The notes under the pieces are model-generated. The model had not been told where the DNA came from and ran no database searches. It saw only the letters and a list, made by a program, of their open reading frames with translations. Below are positions 1 to 10,523 of a DNA stretch of 64,000 bases, one piece after another. A program made the position numbers and the translations under genes. The first letter of the stretch is position 1; each line of letters starts with the position of its first letter. The stretch comes from Streptomyces sp. JH34 (lineage in GTDB: Bacteria; Actinomycetota; Actinomycetes; Streptomycetales; Streptomycetaceae), in the NCBI RefSeq assembly GCF_029428875.1, contig NZ_JAJSOO010000001.1:744001-808000 (forward strand). Direction: 5' to 3'.

Positions 1-1332
1 GTCCACGGTGCCGTCGGCGCGCAGGTACCCGGCGAACACCGTCTCGCCGCGGACCAGGATCTCGCCGTCGTCGGCGACGCGGAGCTCCAGGCCCTCCAGC
101 GGGCGCCCCACCGATCCGAGGCGGAAGGCGGACGGGCTGTTGGTGGTGAAGACCCCCACGGTCTCGGTGAGTCCCCAGGCGTCCATGACGACGATGCCGA
201 ATCCCGCCCAGAAGCGCACCACGTCCAGGGGCATCGGCGCGGAGGCACTGGCGGTCCACACCAGCCGTTCGAAGCCCGCGAGCGAGAGCAGAGGGTCCAG
301 GACCGTCTCCTTGGCCGCCCGGTAGGCGGATTCCAGCTCGGCGGAGGGCTGTTCGCCGCGCTCGCGGCAGGACACGTGCTCCCGGGCCGTCGCGTTCGCC
401 GCCTCGATGGCGGCCGTCTGCTCCTCGGGGAGCGTCGCCAGCGCGGCGCGCACGGAGGCGGCGAGCTTCTCCCACACCCGGGGTACGCCGAAGAACTGGG
501 CCGGGTGCAGGGTGCGCGCGGTGGACGCGACGGCCGCGGCGTCCGCGCAGAGGTGGACGTGGGAGGCGCGGAAGACCGGCAGGTAGATGCCCAGCATCCG
601 CTCGGCGATGTGGGCGAAGGGGAGGTAGCAGATGTGCTCCACGTGGTCGGGCAGCTCCACCACCCGGTCCAGGGCGAGGGCGTTGACGACGACACTGCGG
701 TGGGTGATCGGAACGGCCTTCGGGTCGCCCGTGGTGCCCGAGGTGTAGACGACCGTCAGCGGGTCCTGGGCACGGGTCTCCCGCCACGCCTTGTCGAACG
801 CCTTCTGGCTCCACAGGCGTTCGCCCGTCACGCGCAGTTCGCCGTAGGACAGATGCGTCCCGGTGGCGGCCGGCTCCACGACCACGAGCTTCTCCAGCGG
901 TACGGTGGCGTCCGCGAGCAGGGGTTCCCAGCGCTCCCGCTCCCTGGGGCCCTCGACGATCGCGAGACGGGCGCGGCTGTGCCGGGCGATGTGGGCGATC
1001 TGGCCGGGCGCCGCGGTGCCGTACACGGTGACGGGGACGGCACCGAGGTGGGTGAGGGCCAGGTCGCTGAGCCAGTGCTCGGGCCTGTTCCCCATCATCA
1101 TGAGGACCTGTTTGCCGCGTTCCACCCCGAGGGCGCTGTATCCGGCGGCGAGCACGGCCGTCTCCCGGCGTACGTCCCGCCAGGTGAGGGTGGTCCATCC
1201 TCCGTCGTCCCCGCCGTCCGCCGCCCGCCAGGAGAGGGCGGGGAGGTCGCCGTGGTCCTCGGCGTTGCGCAGCAGCAGCGCGGGAAGGGTGAGTTGATCG
1301 GGTTCGGTGGGAAGTCGCAGGATCGTGGTCAC
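1..1332 (-). CDS. Long-chain acyl-CoA synthetase (AMP-binding), 3' end outside window
   Basis: The gene activates fatty acids to acyl-CoA through an acyl-adenylate, feeding beta-oxidation or lipid synthesis. The minus-strand translation begins MTTILRLPTEP at GTG 1332, with AGGAGG a few bases upstream. The P-loop-like AMP-binding motif YTSGTTGDPKAVPITH is near residue 200, and the later AWGLTETVG motif typifies FadD15-type ligases. The C-terminal domain lies beyond base 1, so the gene is incomplete only because of the window edge. It diverges from a MerR-type regulator, which may control it. The family call is firm; the substrate is not known. Confidence 0.93.
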   Translation of the reverse strand, partial: MTTILRLPTEPDQLTLPALLLRNAEDHGDLPALSWRAADGGDDGGWTTLTWRDVRRETAVLAAGYSALGVERGKQVLMMMGNRPEHWLSDLALTHLGAVPVTVYGTAAPGQIAHIARHSRARLAIVEGPRERERWEPLLADATVPLEKLVVVEPAATGTHLSYGELRVTGERLWSQKAFDKAWRETRAQDPLTVVYTSGTTGDPKAVPITHRSVVVNALALDRVVELPDHVEHICYLPFAHIAERMLGIYLPVFRASHVHLCADAAAVASTARTLHPAQFFGVPRVWEKLAASVRAALATLPEEQTAAIEAANATAREHVSCRERGEQPSAELESAYRAAKETVLDPLLSLAGFERLVWTASASAPMPLDVVRFWAGFGIVVMDAWGLTETVGVFTTNSPSAFRLGSVGRPLEGLELRVADDGEILVRGETVFAGYLRADGTVD

Positions 1333-1414
1333 GGCCGCCTCCTGTCCGTTCGGCCGGACCGGTGCGGTCCGTACCGGGGGTGGGACTGCGCTTCGATGCT
1401 GCCGGACACTTTCA

Positions 1415-1442
1415 CAACAGTGGTGAGACAGCAATACTGTTG
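1415..1442. promoter_or_regulatory. Dyad in fadD-like/merR divergent region
   Basis: CAACAGT (1415-1421) and ACTGTTG (1436-1442) are perfect inverted arms 14 bases apart, in the spacer between the divergent ligase and MerR genes. MerR proteins bind dyads inside promoters, so this is a candidate operator for the adjacent regulator. I cannot assign -35 and -10 boxes with confidence. Confidence 0.4.
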
Positions 1443-1553
1443 CACCGGATCGACGCAGGAAAGAGGAACGGCCCGGCGCAGTGGCGGGCTTCGCACGGTG
1501 GTACAGGGGTGACGGCACCGGGAACAGCGGTGCCCGGGCAACGAGGAGTGGAC

Positions 1554-2294
1554 ATGGCGACCGGGACGGACGAGCCGACGCTGACCGTCGACGAACTGGC
1601 GGCACGTGCGGGAGTCACCGTGCGCACCGTGCGCTTCTACAGCACCAGGGGCCTGCTCCCGCCACCCGTGATCGGCCCCCGGCGCGTCGGGCACTACGGA
1701 CACGAGCACCTCTCCCGGCTGGCGCTCATCGAGGAACTCCAGCACCAGGGCATGACGCTGGCGGCCATCGAGCGCTACCTCCAGCAGCTGCCGCCCGACC
1801 TGAGCGCGCAGGACCTGGCGATCCACCGCGCCCTGGTGGCGTCCTGGGCGCCGGACTCGGCCGAGGACATGGAGCGCGCCGAACTGGAGCGCCGGGCGGG
1901 CCGGGAACTCAGCGGGCAGGACGTGGACCGGCTGGCGGCCATGGGGGTGCTGGAGCGCCCCACGAAGCCCGGAGGGCCCTTCCTCGTGGACCCGGGCCTG
2001 CTGCGGCTCGGGGTGGAGCTCCTGGAGGTGCCCATCGCGCACGAGACGATCCTGGCCGCGCGCACCGTCCTGCTGGAGCACACCCGCTCGGCCGCCCACG
2101 AGCTGAGCCGGCTCTTCCGGGACGAGGTGTGGAACCCCTACCGGGAACGGGAGTCGGACCCCGAGCACGTGAAGGCGATGAAGTCGCTCTCGGCCCATAT
2201 GCAGCCGATGGTGCTGCAGGCGCTGCTGACGGCCTTCCAGCGGTCGCTGAAGGAGGAACTGCGGGCCGCTTTCACCGCGCACGAGGAGCGGTGA
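1554..2294 (+). CDS. MerR family transcriptional regulator
   Basis: This is a 246-residue DNA-binding regulator. The N-terminal winged helix-turn-helix is seen as LTVDELAARAGVTVRTVRFY near residues 10-30, followed by the GLLPPP and GHYGHEHLSRL wing motifs. The remainder is a helical effector domain with no obvious metal-binding cysteines, so a metal sensor is unlikely. I chose ATG 1554 because GAGGAG (1543-1548) sits five bases upstream; a longer frame runs further upstream but has no such site. It is divergent from the acyl-CoA synthetase and convergent with fadB. Control of lipid genes is inferred from position only. Confidence 0.88.
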   Translation: MATGTDEPTLTVDELAARAGVTVRTVRFYSTRGLLPPPVIGPRRVGHYGHEHLSRLALIEELQHQGMTLAAIERYLQQLPPDLSAQDLAIHRALVASWAPDSAEDMERAELERRAGRELSGQDVDRLAAMGVLERPTKPGGPFLVDPGLLRLGVELLEVPIAHETILAARTVLLEHTRSAAHELSRLFRDEVWNPYRERESDPEHVKAMKSLSAHMQPMVLQALLTAFQRSLKEELRAAFTAHEER

Positions 2295-2305
2295 AAGCGG
2301 CCCGC
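2261..2305. terminator. 18-bp perfect hairpin across the merR stop codon
   Basis: Bases 2261-2278 and 2288-2305 are perfect 18-base inverted repeats with a 9-base loop. The right arm contains the merR stop codon (2292-2294), and the arm ends six bases before the end of convergent fadB. It can act as a bidirectional terminator in the 16-base gap between the two genes. There is no U-tract, as is common in streptomycetes. Confidence 0.75.
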
Positions 2306-2310
2306 GGGGG

Positions 2311-4482
2311 TCAGTCGTGGAAGGTCTCGCCCTTACCGGCCTTCTCCACCAGGTACGCGGACGGCAGGAAGCGGTCCCCGTAGCGCTCGGCGAGTTCACG
2401 GGCGCGCGCCACGAAGCCGGGCAGGCCGCCCTCGTACCCGTTGATGTACTGGAGCACGCCACCGGTCCAGGCGGGGAAGCCGATCCCCATGATGGAGCCG
2501 ATGTTGGCGTCGGCGACGGTCATGAGGACGTTCTCCTCGAGGCAGCGGACACTGTCCAGCGCCTCGGAGAAGAGCATCCGCTCCTTCATGTCCTCGAAGG
2601 GGATCTCGGTACCGGGCTTCGTGAAGTGCTCGCGCAGGCCCGGCCAGAGCGCACCCCGGCCGCCGTCCTCGCCGTACTCGTAGAAGCCCGCTCCCCCGCT
2701 GCGCCCGGGCCGTCCGAACTCGTCGACCATCCGGTCGATGACCGCGTCCGCGGGGTGCGTGGCCCAGGTGCCGCCCGCCTCCTCGACGGCGCGCCGGGTC
2801 TCGTCGCGGATCCTGCGGGGCAGGGTGAGCGTCAGCTCGTCCATGAGGGAGAGCACCTTGGCCGGGTAGCCGGCCTGCGCGGCCGCCTGTTCGACCGAGG
2901 CGGGCTCGACGCCCTCGCCGACCATCGCGACGCCCTCGTTGATGAAGTGGCCGATGACGCGTGAGGTGAAGAAACCGCGCGAGTCGTTGACGACGATCGG
3001 GGTCTTCCCGATCCGGCGCACCAGGTCGAAGGCGCGGGCCAGGGCCTCGTCCCCCGTCTTCTCCCCCTTGATGATCTCGACCAGCGGCATCTTGTCGACG
3101 GGCGAGAAGAAGTGCAGGCCGATGAAGTCCACCGGCCTGCTCACGCCCTCGGCGAGCACCGTGATGGGCAGGGTCGAGGTGTTGGAGCACAGCAGCGCGT
3201 CGGGCTCGATGACGTCCTGGATCTCCTGGAACACCTTGTGCTTGAGCGCGGTGTCCTCGAACACCGCCTCGATCACGGCGTCGCAGCCCGCGAGGTCGGC
3301 CGGGTCCCCGGTCGGGGTGATCCGGGCCAGCAGCTCGTCGCGCTTCGCCTCCGTCGTGCGGCCCCGGGAGAGCGCCTTGGCCAGGAGCTTCTCGCTGTAG
3401 GCCTTGCCCTTGGCGGCGGCCTCGGTGGAGACGTCCTTGAGGACGACGTCGATGCCGGCTCGGGCGCAGGAGTAGGCGATGCCGGCGCCCATCATCCCGG
3501 CGCCGAGGACGGCCACCTTGCGCACCTGGCGCTCCGCGACGCCCTCCGGCCGGCTGGCCCCGGAGTTGACCGCCTGCAGGTCGAAGAAGAACGCCTGGAT
3601 CATGTTCTTGGCCACCTGGCCGGTGACCAGCTCGGTGAAGTAGCGCGCCTCGATGGTCTGCGCGGTCTCGAAGTCGACCTGTGATCCCTCGACCGCCGCG
3701 GCCATGATGTTGCGGGGCGCGGGCATGGGCGCGCCCGCGATCTGCTTCTTCAGGTTGGCGGGGAACGCGGGCAGGTTGGCCGCGAACTTCGGGTTCGACG
3801 GGGTGCCGCCGGGGATCCGGTAGCCCTTGACGTCCCAGGGCTGCTGCGACTCGGGGTGGGCGTCGATGAAGGCGCGTGCCTTCTCGAGCATCTCCTCCCG
3901 GGTGGTGGCGACCTCGTGCACGAGGCCGTTCTCCAGCGCCCGCCGCGGGGTGTACTGGGTGCCCTGGAGGAGGACCTTGAGCAGGGCGTCGGTGATGCCC
4001 ATCAGCCGTACGGTGCGGGTGACACCGCCGCCCGCGGGCAGCAGTCCGAGGGTGACCTCGGGCAGGCCGATGCGGGAGCCGGGGGCGTCCAGGGCGACCC
4101 GGTGGTGGGCGGCGAGCGCGATCTCGTAACCGCCGCCGAGCGCGGCGCCGTTGATGGCGGCGACGACCGGCTTGCCGAGGGTCTCGATGGTGCGCAGCGA
4201 CCTCTTGATGGCGGTTCCGGCGTCGAACGCGGCCTGGGCGTCGTCCGGGCCGATCCTGATCATGTCCTTGAGGTCACCGCCCGCGAAGAAGGTCTTCTTG
4301 GCGGAGGTGTAGATGATTCCCCGGATGGAGTCCTTCTCGGCCTCGGCGCGCTCGGCGACGGCGGCGATGGAGTCCTTGAAGCCCTGGTTCATCGTGTTGG
4401 CGGACTGGCCGGGGTCGTCCAGTACGAGGGTGACGACGCCGGTCTCGTCCTGTTCCCAGCGGATGGTCGTGCTCTCGGTCAT
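2311..4482 (-). CDS. fadB: 3-hydroxyacyl-CoA dehydrogenase / enoyl-CoA hydratase (FadB type)
   Basis: This bifunctional beta-oxidation enzyme of 723 residues hydrates enoyl-CoA and oxidises the 3-hydroxyacyl-CoA. An N-terminal crotonase domain (about 1-200) carries the GAALGGGYEIALA oxyanion-hole region. A Rossmann NAD-binding motif AVLGAGMMGAGIAYSCA lies near residue 325. Two C-terminal dehydrogenase helical domains follow, including LHFFSPVDKMPLVEII. ATG 4482 is preceded by GGAGAAGA. It lies 38 bases downstream of the thiolase and closes the five-gene acyl-CoA operon. Its 3' end converges on merR. Confidence 0.95.
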   Translation of the reverse strand: MTESTTIRWEQDETGVVTLVLDDPGQSANTMNQGFKDSIAAVAERAEAEKDSIRGIIYTSAKKTFFAGGDLKDMIRIGPDDAQAAFDAGTAIKRSLRTIETLGKPVVAAINGAALGGGYEIALAAHHRVALDAPGSRIGLPEVTLGLLPAGGGVTRTVRLMGITDALLKVLLQGTQYTPRRALENGLVHEVATTREEMLEKARAFIDAHPESQQPWDVKGYRIPGGTPSNPKFAANLPAFPANLKKQIAGAPMPAPRNIMAAAVEGSQVDFETAQTIEARYFTELVTGQVAKNMIQAFFFDLQAVNSGASRPEGVAERQVRKVAVLGAGMMGAGIAYSCARAGIDVVLKDVSTEAAAKGKAYSEKLLAKALSRGRTTEAKRDELLARITPTGDPADLAGCDAVIEAVFEDTALKHKVFQEIQDVIEPDALLCSNTSTLPITVLAEGVSRPVDFIGLHFFSPVDKMPLVEIIKGEKTGDEALARAFDLVRRIGKTPIVVNDSRGFFTSRVIGHFINEGVAMVGEGVEPASVEQAAAQAGYPAKVLSLMDELTLTLPRRIRDETRRAVEEAGGTWATHPADAVIDRMVDEFGRPGRSGGAGFYEYGEDGGRGALWPGLREHFTKPGTEIPFEDMKERMLFSEALDSVRCLEENVLMTVADANIGSIMGIGFPAWTGGVLQYINGYEGGLPGFVARARELAERYGDRFLPSAYLVEKAGKGETFHD

Positions 4483-4520
4483 TGCTTGTCTTCTCCGTAG
4501 GCAGGGGTTCCGGGGGACGG

Positions 4521-5735
<1,215 letters not shown>

Positions 5736-5772
5736 GGCAGCTGCCTTTCGGGGTCGTTGCTGGGCGGGGAGT

Positions 5773-6915
5773 TCAGGCGAGCAGCGAGCGGCCGATGATC
5801 TCCTTCATGATCTCGGTCGTCCCGCCGTAGATGGTCTGGATGCGGCCGTCGACGAAGGCCTTCGCGACCCGGTACTCCGTCATGTAGCCGTATCCACCGT
5901 GGAGTTGTAGGCAGCGGTCGGCGACCCGCTTCTGCAGTTCGGTGGCCCACCACTTGGCCATCGAGGCGTGCACGGCGTCGAGGGTCCCCTCGGAGTGGTC
6001 GACGATGCACCGGTCGAGGAAGGTGCGGGTGACGGCGCACTCGGTGGCCATCTCCGCGATCTCGAAGCGGATGTGCTGGAGCTTGGACAGCGGCCGTCCG
6101 AAGGCCTCGCGCTCCTTCACGTAGGCGGTGGTGATCTCCAGGAGGTACTCGGCGGCGGCGATCCCGGCGACCGCTATGCCCATGCGTTCCTGGGCCAGGT
6201 TGGTCATGAGGTGGACGAAGGCGCCGTCGAGCTCGCCGAGGAGGTTCTCCTTGGGGACGCGTACGTCGTCGAAGAACAGCTCGGCGGTGTCCTGGGACTT
6301 CTGGCCGATCTTGTCGAGGTTCCGGCCCCGTTCGAATCCTTCTGCGCCGCGCTCGACGACGAGCAGCGACAGTCCCTTCGCACCGCCCTCCGGCGAGGTC
6401 TTCGCGACGACGATCACGAGGTCGGCGAGGATGCCGTTGGAGATGAAGGTCTTCGAGCCGTTGAGGAGCCAGTGGTCGCCCTTGTCCTCCGCGGAGGTAC
6501 GGATGCCCTGGAGGTCGGAGCCCGCGCCGGGTTCCGTCATGGCGATGGCGGTGATGGTCTCGCCGCTGCAGAAGCCGGGCAGCCAGCGGCGCTTCTGCTC
6601 CTCGGTGCCGAGTCCGGTGAGGTAGGGGCCGATGATGTCGTTGTGCAGCCCGAGGGCGAGTCCGGAGACCCCGGCCCGGGTGAACTCCTCGGCGAGCACG
6701 GCGCTGTAGCGGAAGTCGGTGTTCCCGCCGCCTCCGTACTCCTCGGGGACGGCGAGGCCGAGCAGCCCCTGCCGGCCGGCCGCGAGCCAGGCCTCACGCG
6801 AGACGACACCGTCCTTCTCCCACTGCTCGTGGTGCGGGAGGACCTCCTTGGCCAGGAACGTGCGGACGGTCCCGCGGAACGCGTCGTGCTCTTCGGTGAA
6901 GATCTGCCGCTGCAC
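5773..6915 (-). CDS. Acyl-CoA dehydrogenase
   Basis: This is a 380-residue FAD-dependent acyl-CoA dehydrogenase that introduces the alpha-beta double bond. The signature [18 protein letters not shown] is near residue 130, the [11 protein letters not shown] strand follows, and the C-terminal [17 protein letters not shown] and [13 protein letters not shown] motifs are intact. The start is GTG 6915, with AGGGGG upstream; only one base separates it from the end of the preceding oxidoreductase gene. Electrons would pass to electron-transfer flavoprotein, which is not encoded here. Chain-length specificity cannot be read from the sequence. Confidence 0.95.
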   Translation of the reverse strand: MQRQIFTEEHDAFRGTVRTFLAKEVLPHHEQWEKDGVVSREAWLAAGRQGLLGLAVPEEYGGGGNTDFRYSAVLAEEFTRAGVSGLALGLHNDIIGPYLTGLGTEEQKRRWLPGFCSGETITAIAMTEPGAGSDLQGIRTSAEDKGDHWLLNGSKTFISNGILADLVIVVAKTSPEGGAKGLSLLVVERGAEGFERGRNLDKIGQKSQDTAELFFDDVRVPKENLLGELDGAFVHLMTNLAQERMGIAVAGIAAAEYLLEITTAYVKEREAFGRPLSKLQHIRFEIAEMATECAVTRTFLDRCIVDHSEGTLDAVHASMAKWWATELQKRVADRCLQLHGGYGYMTEYRVAKAFVDGRIQTIYGGTTEIMKEIIGRSLLA

Positions 6916-6916
6916 T

Positions 6917-7951
6917 TCAAGCCCCCTGGAGCCAGTTCTTGACGGTGGAGATCAGCCGTGCCGGCTCGGGACCGACGGGCGTGACGTTGAGCATGGTGAC
7001 GCCCGCCTCGCGGAAGGCCTCGATACGGTCGCGTACGTATCCCTCGGGGCCGCAGAGCGTCATGAGTTCGCAGAACTCGTCGGGGACGGCGGCCTCGGCC
7101 TCCCTCTTCTTCCCCGAGAGGTAGAGGTCCTGGATGGTGGCGGCCTCCTCCTCGTACCCGTAGGCGACGGCGAGGTCGTTGTAGAAGTTCTTGCCGCGCG
7201 CGCCCATGCCGCCGACGTACAGCGCGATCTGCGGGCGTGCGAGGTCGCGGACGGCTGCCGCGTCGTCTCCGATGGCCAGCAGGCCGCCCGCGACGGTCCG
7301 CAGGGGGCCGAGCTCCGGGTCACGCTTCGCGGCACCCTCGGCCAGGGCCGTGCCCCAGACCTGCTGGGCCTTCTCCGGGATGTAGAGGGTGGGCAGCCAG
7401 CCGTCGGCGATCTCGGCGGTCATCCTGACGTTCGCGGGGCCGAGGGACGCGACGTAGAGCGGGATGGTGTCGCGGACCGGCCGGGTCAGGATCTTGAGCG
7501 GCTTGCCGAGCGTGCCGCCCTTCTCCTTCGGCAGGGGCATGTCGCTGATGCCGTGGTGGTCGATGACCTCGCGGCGCCAGATGCGCCGGCAGAGCTCGAC
7601 GGTCTCGCGGGTCCGGCCGAGCGGCTTGTCGTAGGGCTTGCCGTGCCAGCCCTCCACGACCTGTGGGCCCGAGGCACCGAGCCCGAGCAGCGCGCGGCCA
7701 CCGGAGATCGCGTCGAGCCCCGCACCGGTCTGGGCGATGAGGGCCGGGGTCCGGGAGTAGACGTTGAGGATCGCCGCGCCGATCTTCAGATTTTCCGTGC
7801 GGGCGGCGAGGTAGCCCATGAGGGTGGGCGAGTCGAAGCCGTAGGCCTCGGCGACCCATACGGCGTCGAGTCCGGCGGACTCGAGTGCGGCGACCTGGTC
7901 GCAGGCGGCGCGCGGGTCGCCCGCGTAGTCGAGCGGCAGGGAGAGTTCCAT
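6917..7951 (-). CDS. LLM-class (probably F420-dependent) oxidoreductase
   Basis: This 344-residue protein has the luciferase-like TIM-barrel fold. The N-terminus MELSLPLDYAGDPRAA, the AAILNVYSRTPALIAQTGAG stretch and GRALLGLGASGPQVVEGW are typical of actinobacterial F420-dependent reductases. ATG 7951 overlaps the stop of the upstream CoA transferase as TGATG, so the two are translationally coupled. Within an acyl-CoA operon it may reduce or oxidise a branched or cyclic acyl intermediate, but that role is inferred from neighbours. Cofactor choice (F420 versus FMN) is a family expectation only. Confidence 0.88.
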   Translation of the reverse strand: MELSLPLDYAGDPRAACDQVAALESAGLDAVWVAEAYGFDSPTLMGYLAARTENLKIGAAILNVYSRTPALIAQTGAGLDAISGGRALLGLGASGPQVVEGWHGKPYDKPLGRTRETVELCRRIWRREVIDHHGISDMPLPKEKGGTLGKPLKILTRPVRDTIPLYVASLGPANVRMTAEIADGWLPTLYIPEKAQQVWGTALAEGAAKRDPELGPLRTVAGGLLAIGDDAAAVRDLARPQIALYVGGMGARGKNFYNDLAVAYGYEEEAATIQDLYLSGKKREAEAAVPDEFCELMTLCGPEGYVRDRIEAFREAGVTMLNVTPVGPEPARLISTVKNWLQGA

Positions 7952-9102
7952 CAGCCGGTCGTTTCCTTCCCGGTGGTCAGCAGGCCCGGCAGGTCCCAGT
8001 CCGCGGCGACGGCCTCGGTGTCCGCCCCGGGCAGCGCGGGTCCGCTGCGTACGGAGACGGGCGTCGCGGAGAAGCGGGGTGCGGGGGCGGGCTGGGTGAG
8101 TCCGCCGTGTTCCACATAGGTGGAGCGGGCGGAGAGGTGGGGGTGGCGTGGTGCCTCACGGAGCGAGAGGACGGGGGCCACGCAGGCGTCCGTCCCCTCG
8201 AAGATCTCGGTCCACTCGGCACGTGTGCGGGTACTGAACCGGTCGGCGACGAGGGTGCGCAGTTCCTCCCAGCGTCCGAAGTCGTCGCGGTCGGGGGCCT
8301 CGTCCCCGAGACCGAGGAGCTCGGCGAACTCCTGGTAGAAGCGCGGCTCCAGAGCGCCCACCGCCATGTGCAGGCCGTCGGAGGTCTCGTAGGAGCCGTA
8401 GAACGGGCAGCCTCCGTCGAGGAGGTTGGAGCCTCGCCGGTCCTGCCAGCTGCCCGCGGCCAGCATGCCGTGGATCATCGTGGCGAGGTGGGCGGCGCCG
8501 TCGACGATGGCCGCGTCGACGACCTGTCCGGCCCCGCCCGGCGTCCGGGCGTGCTGAAGGGCCGCCAGCACGCCGACGACCAGGTAGAGCGATCCGCCGG
8601 CGTAGTCGCCGACCAGGTTGGCGGGCACCGTGGGCGGTTCGCCGGATCTTCCGATCATGGACAGGGTGCCGGTCAGGGCGATGTAGCCGATGTCGTGCCC
8701 GGCCCGCTCGGCCAGCGGACCGTCCTGGCCCCAGCCGGTCATCCGGCCGTAGACGAGCCGCGGATTGCGTTCGAGGCAGGCGTCGGGTCCCACGCCGAGG
8801 CGCTCGGCGACACCCGGGCGGTAGCCCTCCACCAGGACGTCGGCCCGCTCGACGAGATCGAGGACCTGACCGGCTCCGCCCTCCGCCTTCAGATCGACGA
8901 GGACCGACCGCTTGTTCCGGTTGGTCAGGTCGAAGGCGGGGTCGATGCCGATCACCGAGCCTCCGGGCCGGTCGACGCGCACCACGTCGGCACCGAGGTC
9001 GGCGAGGAGCATCGCGGCGAACGGCCCGGGGCCGATGCCCGCCAGTTCGACGACGCGCACCCCGGCCAGTGGGCCGCGCGGCCCCTGTCCTGTCGTTGCC
9101 AT
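7951..9102 (-). CDS. Family III CoA transferase (CaiB/BaiF; alpha-methylacyl-CoA racemase-like)
   Basis: This is a 383-residue protein beginning MATTGQGPRGPLAGVRVVEL, a standard family III N-terminus. LADLGADVVRVDRPGG, NRNKRSVLVDLK and LVEGYRPGVAERLGV follow, and the active-site aspartate region includes IGYIALTGTLSMIGR. Members move CoA between acids or epimerise 2-methylacyl-CoA. ATG 9102 has GGGGG upstream; a frame extending to 9222 would swallow the promoter, so I rejected it. As first gene of the operon it probably activates or epimerises the substrate for the dehydrogenase and thiolase behind it. Confidence 0.92.
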   Translation of the reverse strand: MATTGQGPRGPLAGVRVVELAGIGPGPFAAMLLADLGADVVRVDRPGGSVIGIDPAFDLTNRNKRSVLVDLKAEGGAGQVLDLVERADVLVEGYRPGVAERLGVGPDACLERNPRLVYGRMTGWGQDGPLAERAGHDIGYIALTGTLSMIGRSGEPPTVPANLVGDYAGGSLYLVVGVLAALQHARTPGGAGQVVDAAIVDGAAHLATMIHGMLAAGSWQDRRGSNLLDGGCPFYGSYETSDGLHMAVGALEPRFYQEFAELLGLGDEAPDRDDFGRWEELRTLVADRFSTRTRAEWTEIFEGTDACVAPVLSLREAPRHPHLSARSTYVEHGGLTQPAPAPRFSATPVSVRSGPALPGADTEAVAADWDLPGLLTTGKETTG

Positions 9103-9128
9103 CAAGCCCCCAGAGGTATGACACAACT

Positions 9129-9172
9129 GATGTAACATCGATGATGCTAAGAACCGGCCGCGCTCCGCACAA
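9129..9172 (-). promoter_or_regulatory. Promoter plus palindromic operator of the acyl-CoA operon
   Basis: On the minus strand a TTGTGC box (9167-9172) and a TAGCAT box (9144-9149) are separated by 17 bases. Just downstream, GATGT and ACATC form an 11-base palindrome (9129-9139) where transcription should begin. A repressor bound there would block initiation; TetR-type regulators commonly govern such operons. The boxes match the vegetative consensus only partly. Confidence 0.5.
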
Positions 9173-9307
9173 CCCTTTTGGCCGAGCAAGCGCTTAGTTC
9201 TTCTCCTCGGATCCTCTCGCACCGAGGCCCTCCCGGCCGCGCGGCACCACGAAGGCCTCGGCTACCCTCTGCCTCCGACATCGGCGCCAGCCCCTGCGGA
9301 GGCACTC

Positions 9308-10498
9308 TTGAACAGGCAGAACGGGGCAGAACGCCCCTATGACGTCATCCTTTTCGGGGCCACCGGCTTCGTGGGGGCACTCACCGCCGAGTACCTGGCC
9401 GCGCACGCGCCGGACGGCTGCCGCTGGGCCCTGGCCGGCCGCAGCCTCGGCAAGCTGGAGCAGCTGCGCGACCGCCTCAGCTCGAAGCATCCGGGGTGCG
9501 CGGAACTCCCCCTGCTGAGGGCCGACGCGGACGACGCCGCCTCCCTGCGTGAACTCGCCGGGTCCACGCACGTGGTGGCGTCGACCGTCGGACCCTACGT
9601 CTGGTACGGCGAGAAGCTCGTGGCCGCCTGCGCCGAGGCGGGGACCGACTACACCGACCTCACCGGGGAGGCGGAGTTCGTCGACCGGATGTACCTGGAG
9701 CACGACGGCCGGGCCCGCGAGACGGGTGCCCGGCTCGTGCACGCCTGCGGCTTCGATTCCGTGCCGCACGACCTCGGCGCCTACTTCACCGTGCGGCAGC
9801 TGCCCGAGGGGGTTCCGCTGACGGTCGACGGATACGTCCGCACCGACGCGGTCTTCTCCGGCGGTACGTTCGCCTCGGCCCTCACCGCGATGGGCCGTGG
9901 ACCGCAGATGCTCCGGGCCGCACAGGAGCGGCGACTGCACGAACCGCGCCTGGTCGGGCGCCGGGTCCGCGCTCCGCGGGGTGCCCCGCACTTCAGCCCG
10001 GAGACCCGCGCCTGGGCGCTTCCGCTGCCGACCCTGGACCCGCGCGTGGTGGAACGGTCCGCGCGCGGGCTGGAGCGCTACGGCCCCGACTTCCGCTACC
10101 GGCACTTCGCCTCGGTCAAGCACCTGCCCATGGCGATCGGCGGCACGGCGGCGATCGGCCTTCTGGTGGGCGCTGCCCAGATCCCGGCCGCACGGAACTG
10201 GCTCTCCGCCCGGGTCGAACCGGGCACCGGCCCCGACGAACGGCGCAGGCGGCGCAGCTGGTTCACGGTCCGGTTCATCGGGGAGGGCGGCGGCCGGCAG
10301 GTGTACACGGAGGTCTCGGGCGGCGACCCCGGCTACGGCGAGACGGCGAAGATGCTGGCCGAGGCGAGCCTGGCGCTCGCCCTCGACGATCTGCCGGCGA
10401 CGTCGGGTCAGGTCACGACGGCCGTGGCAATGGGTGACGCGCTGCTGGAACGGCTGCGGGCGGCGGGACTGCGCTTCCGGGTGGCGGCGTCCCGCTGA
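9308..10498 (+). CDS. Saccharopine dehydrogenase-family NAD(P)-binding reductase
   Basis: This is a 396-residue protein with an N-terminal Rossmann motif VILFGATGFVGALTAEYLA and GRSLGKLEQLRDRL. The middle region (DLTGEAEFVDRMYL, HACGFDSVPHDLG) matches the actinobacterial branch that includes mycobacterial trans-acting enoyl reductases of complex-lipid synthesis. It is not expected to make lysine. The start is TTG 9308, with GGAGG (9298-9302) five bases upstream. It is divergent from the CoA transferase operon. A lipid substrate is plausible from family and context but unproven. Confidence 0.85.
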   Translation: MNRQNGAERPYDVILFGATGFVGALTAEYLAAHAPDGCRWALAGRSLGKLEQLRDRLSSKHPGCAELPLLRADADDAASLRELAGSTHVVASTVGPYVWYGEKLVAACAEAGTDYTDLTGEAEFVDRMYLEHDGRARETGARLVHACGFDSVPHDLGAYFTVRQLPEGVPLTVDGYVRTDAVFSGGTFASALTAMGRGPQMLRAAQERRLHEPRLVGRRVRAPRGAPHFSPETRAWALPLPTLDPRVVERSARGLERYGPDFRYRHFASVKHLPMAIGGTAAIGLLVGAAQIPAARNWLSARVEPGTGPDERRRRRSWFTVRFIGEGGGRQVYTEVSGGDPGYGETAKMLAEASLALALDDLPATSGQVTTAVAMGDALLERLRAAGLRFRVAASR

Positions 10499-10523
10499 GT
10501 CCAAGAAGCGCCGGGCACCCCGG

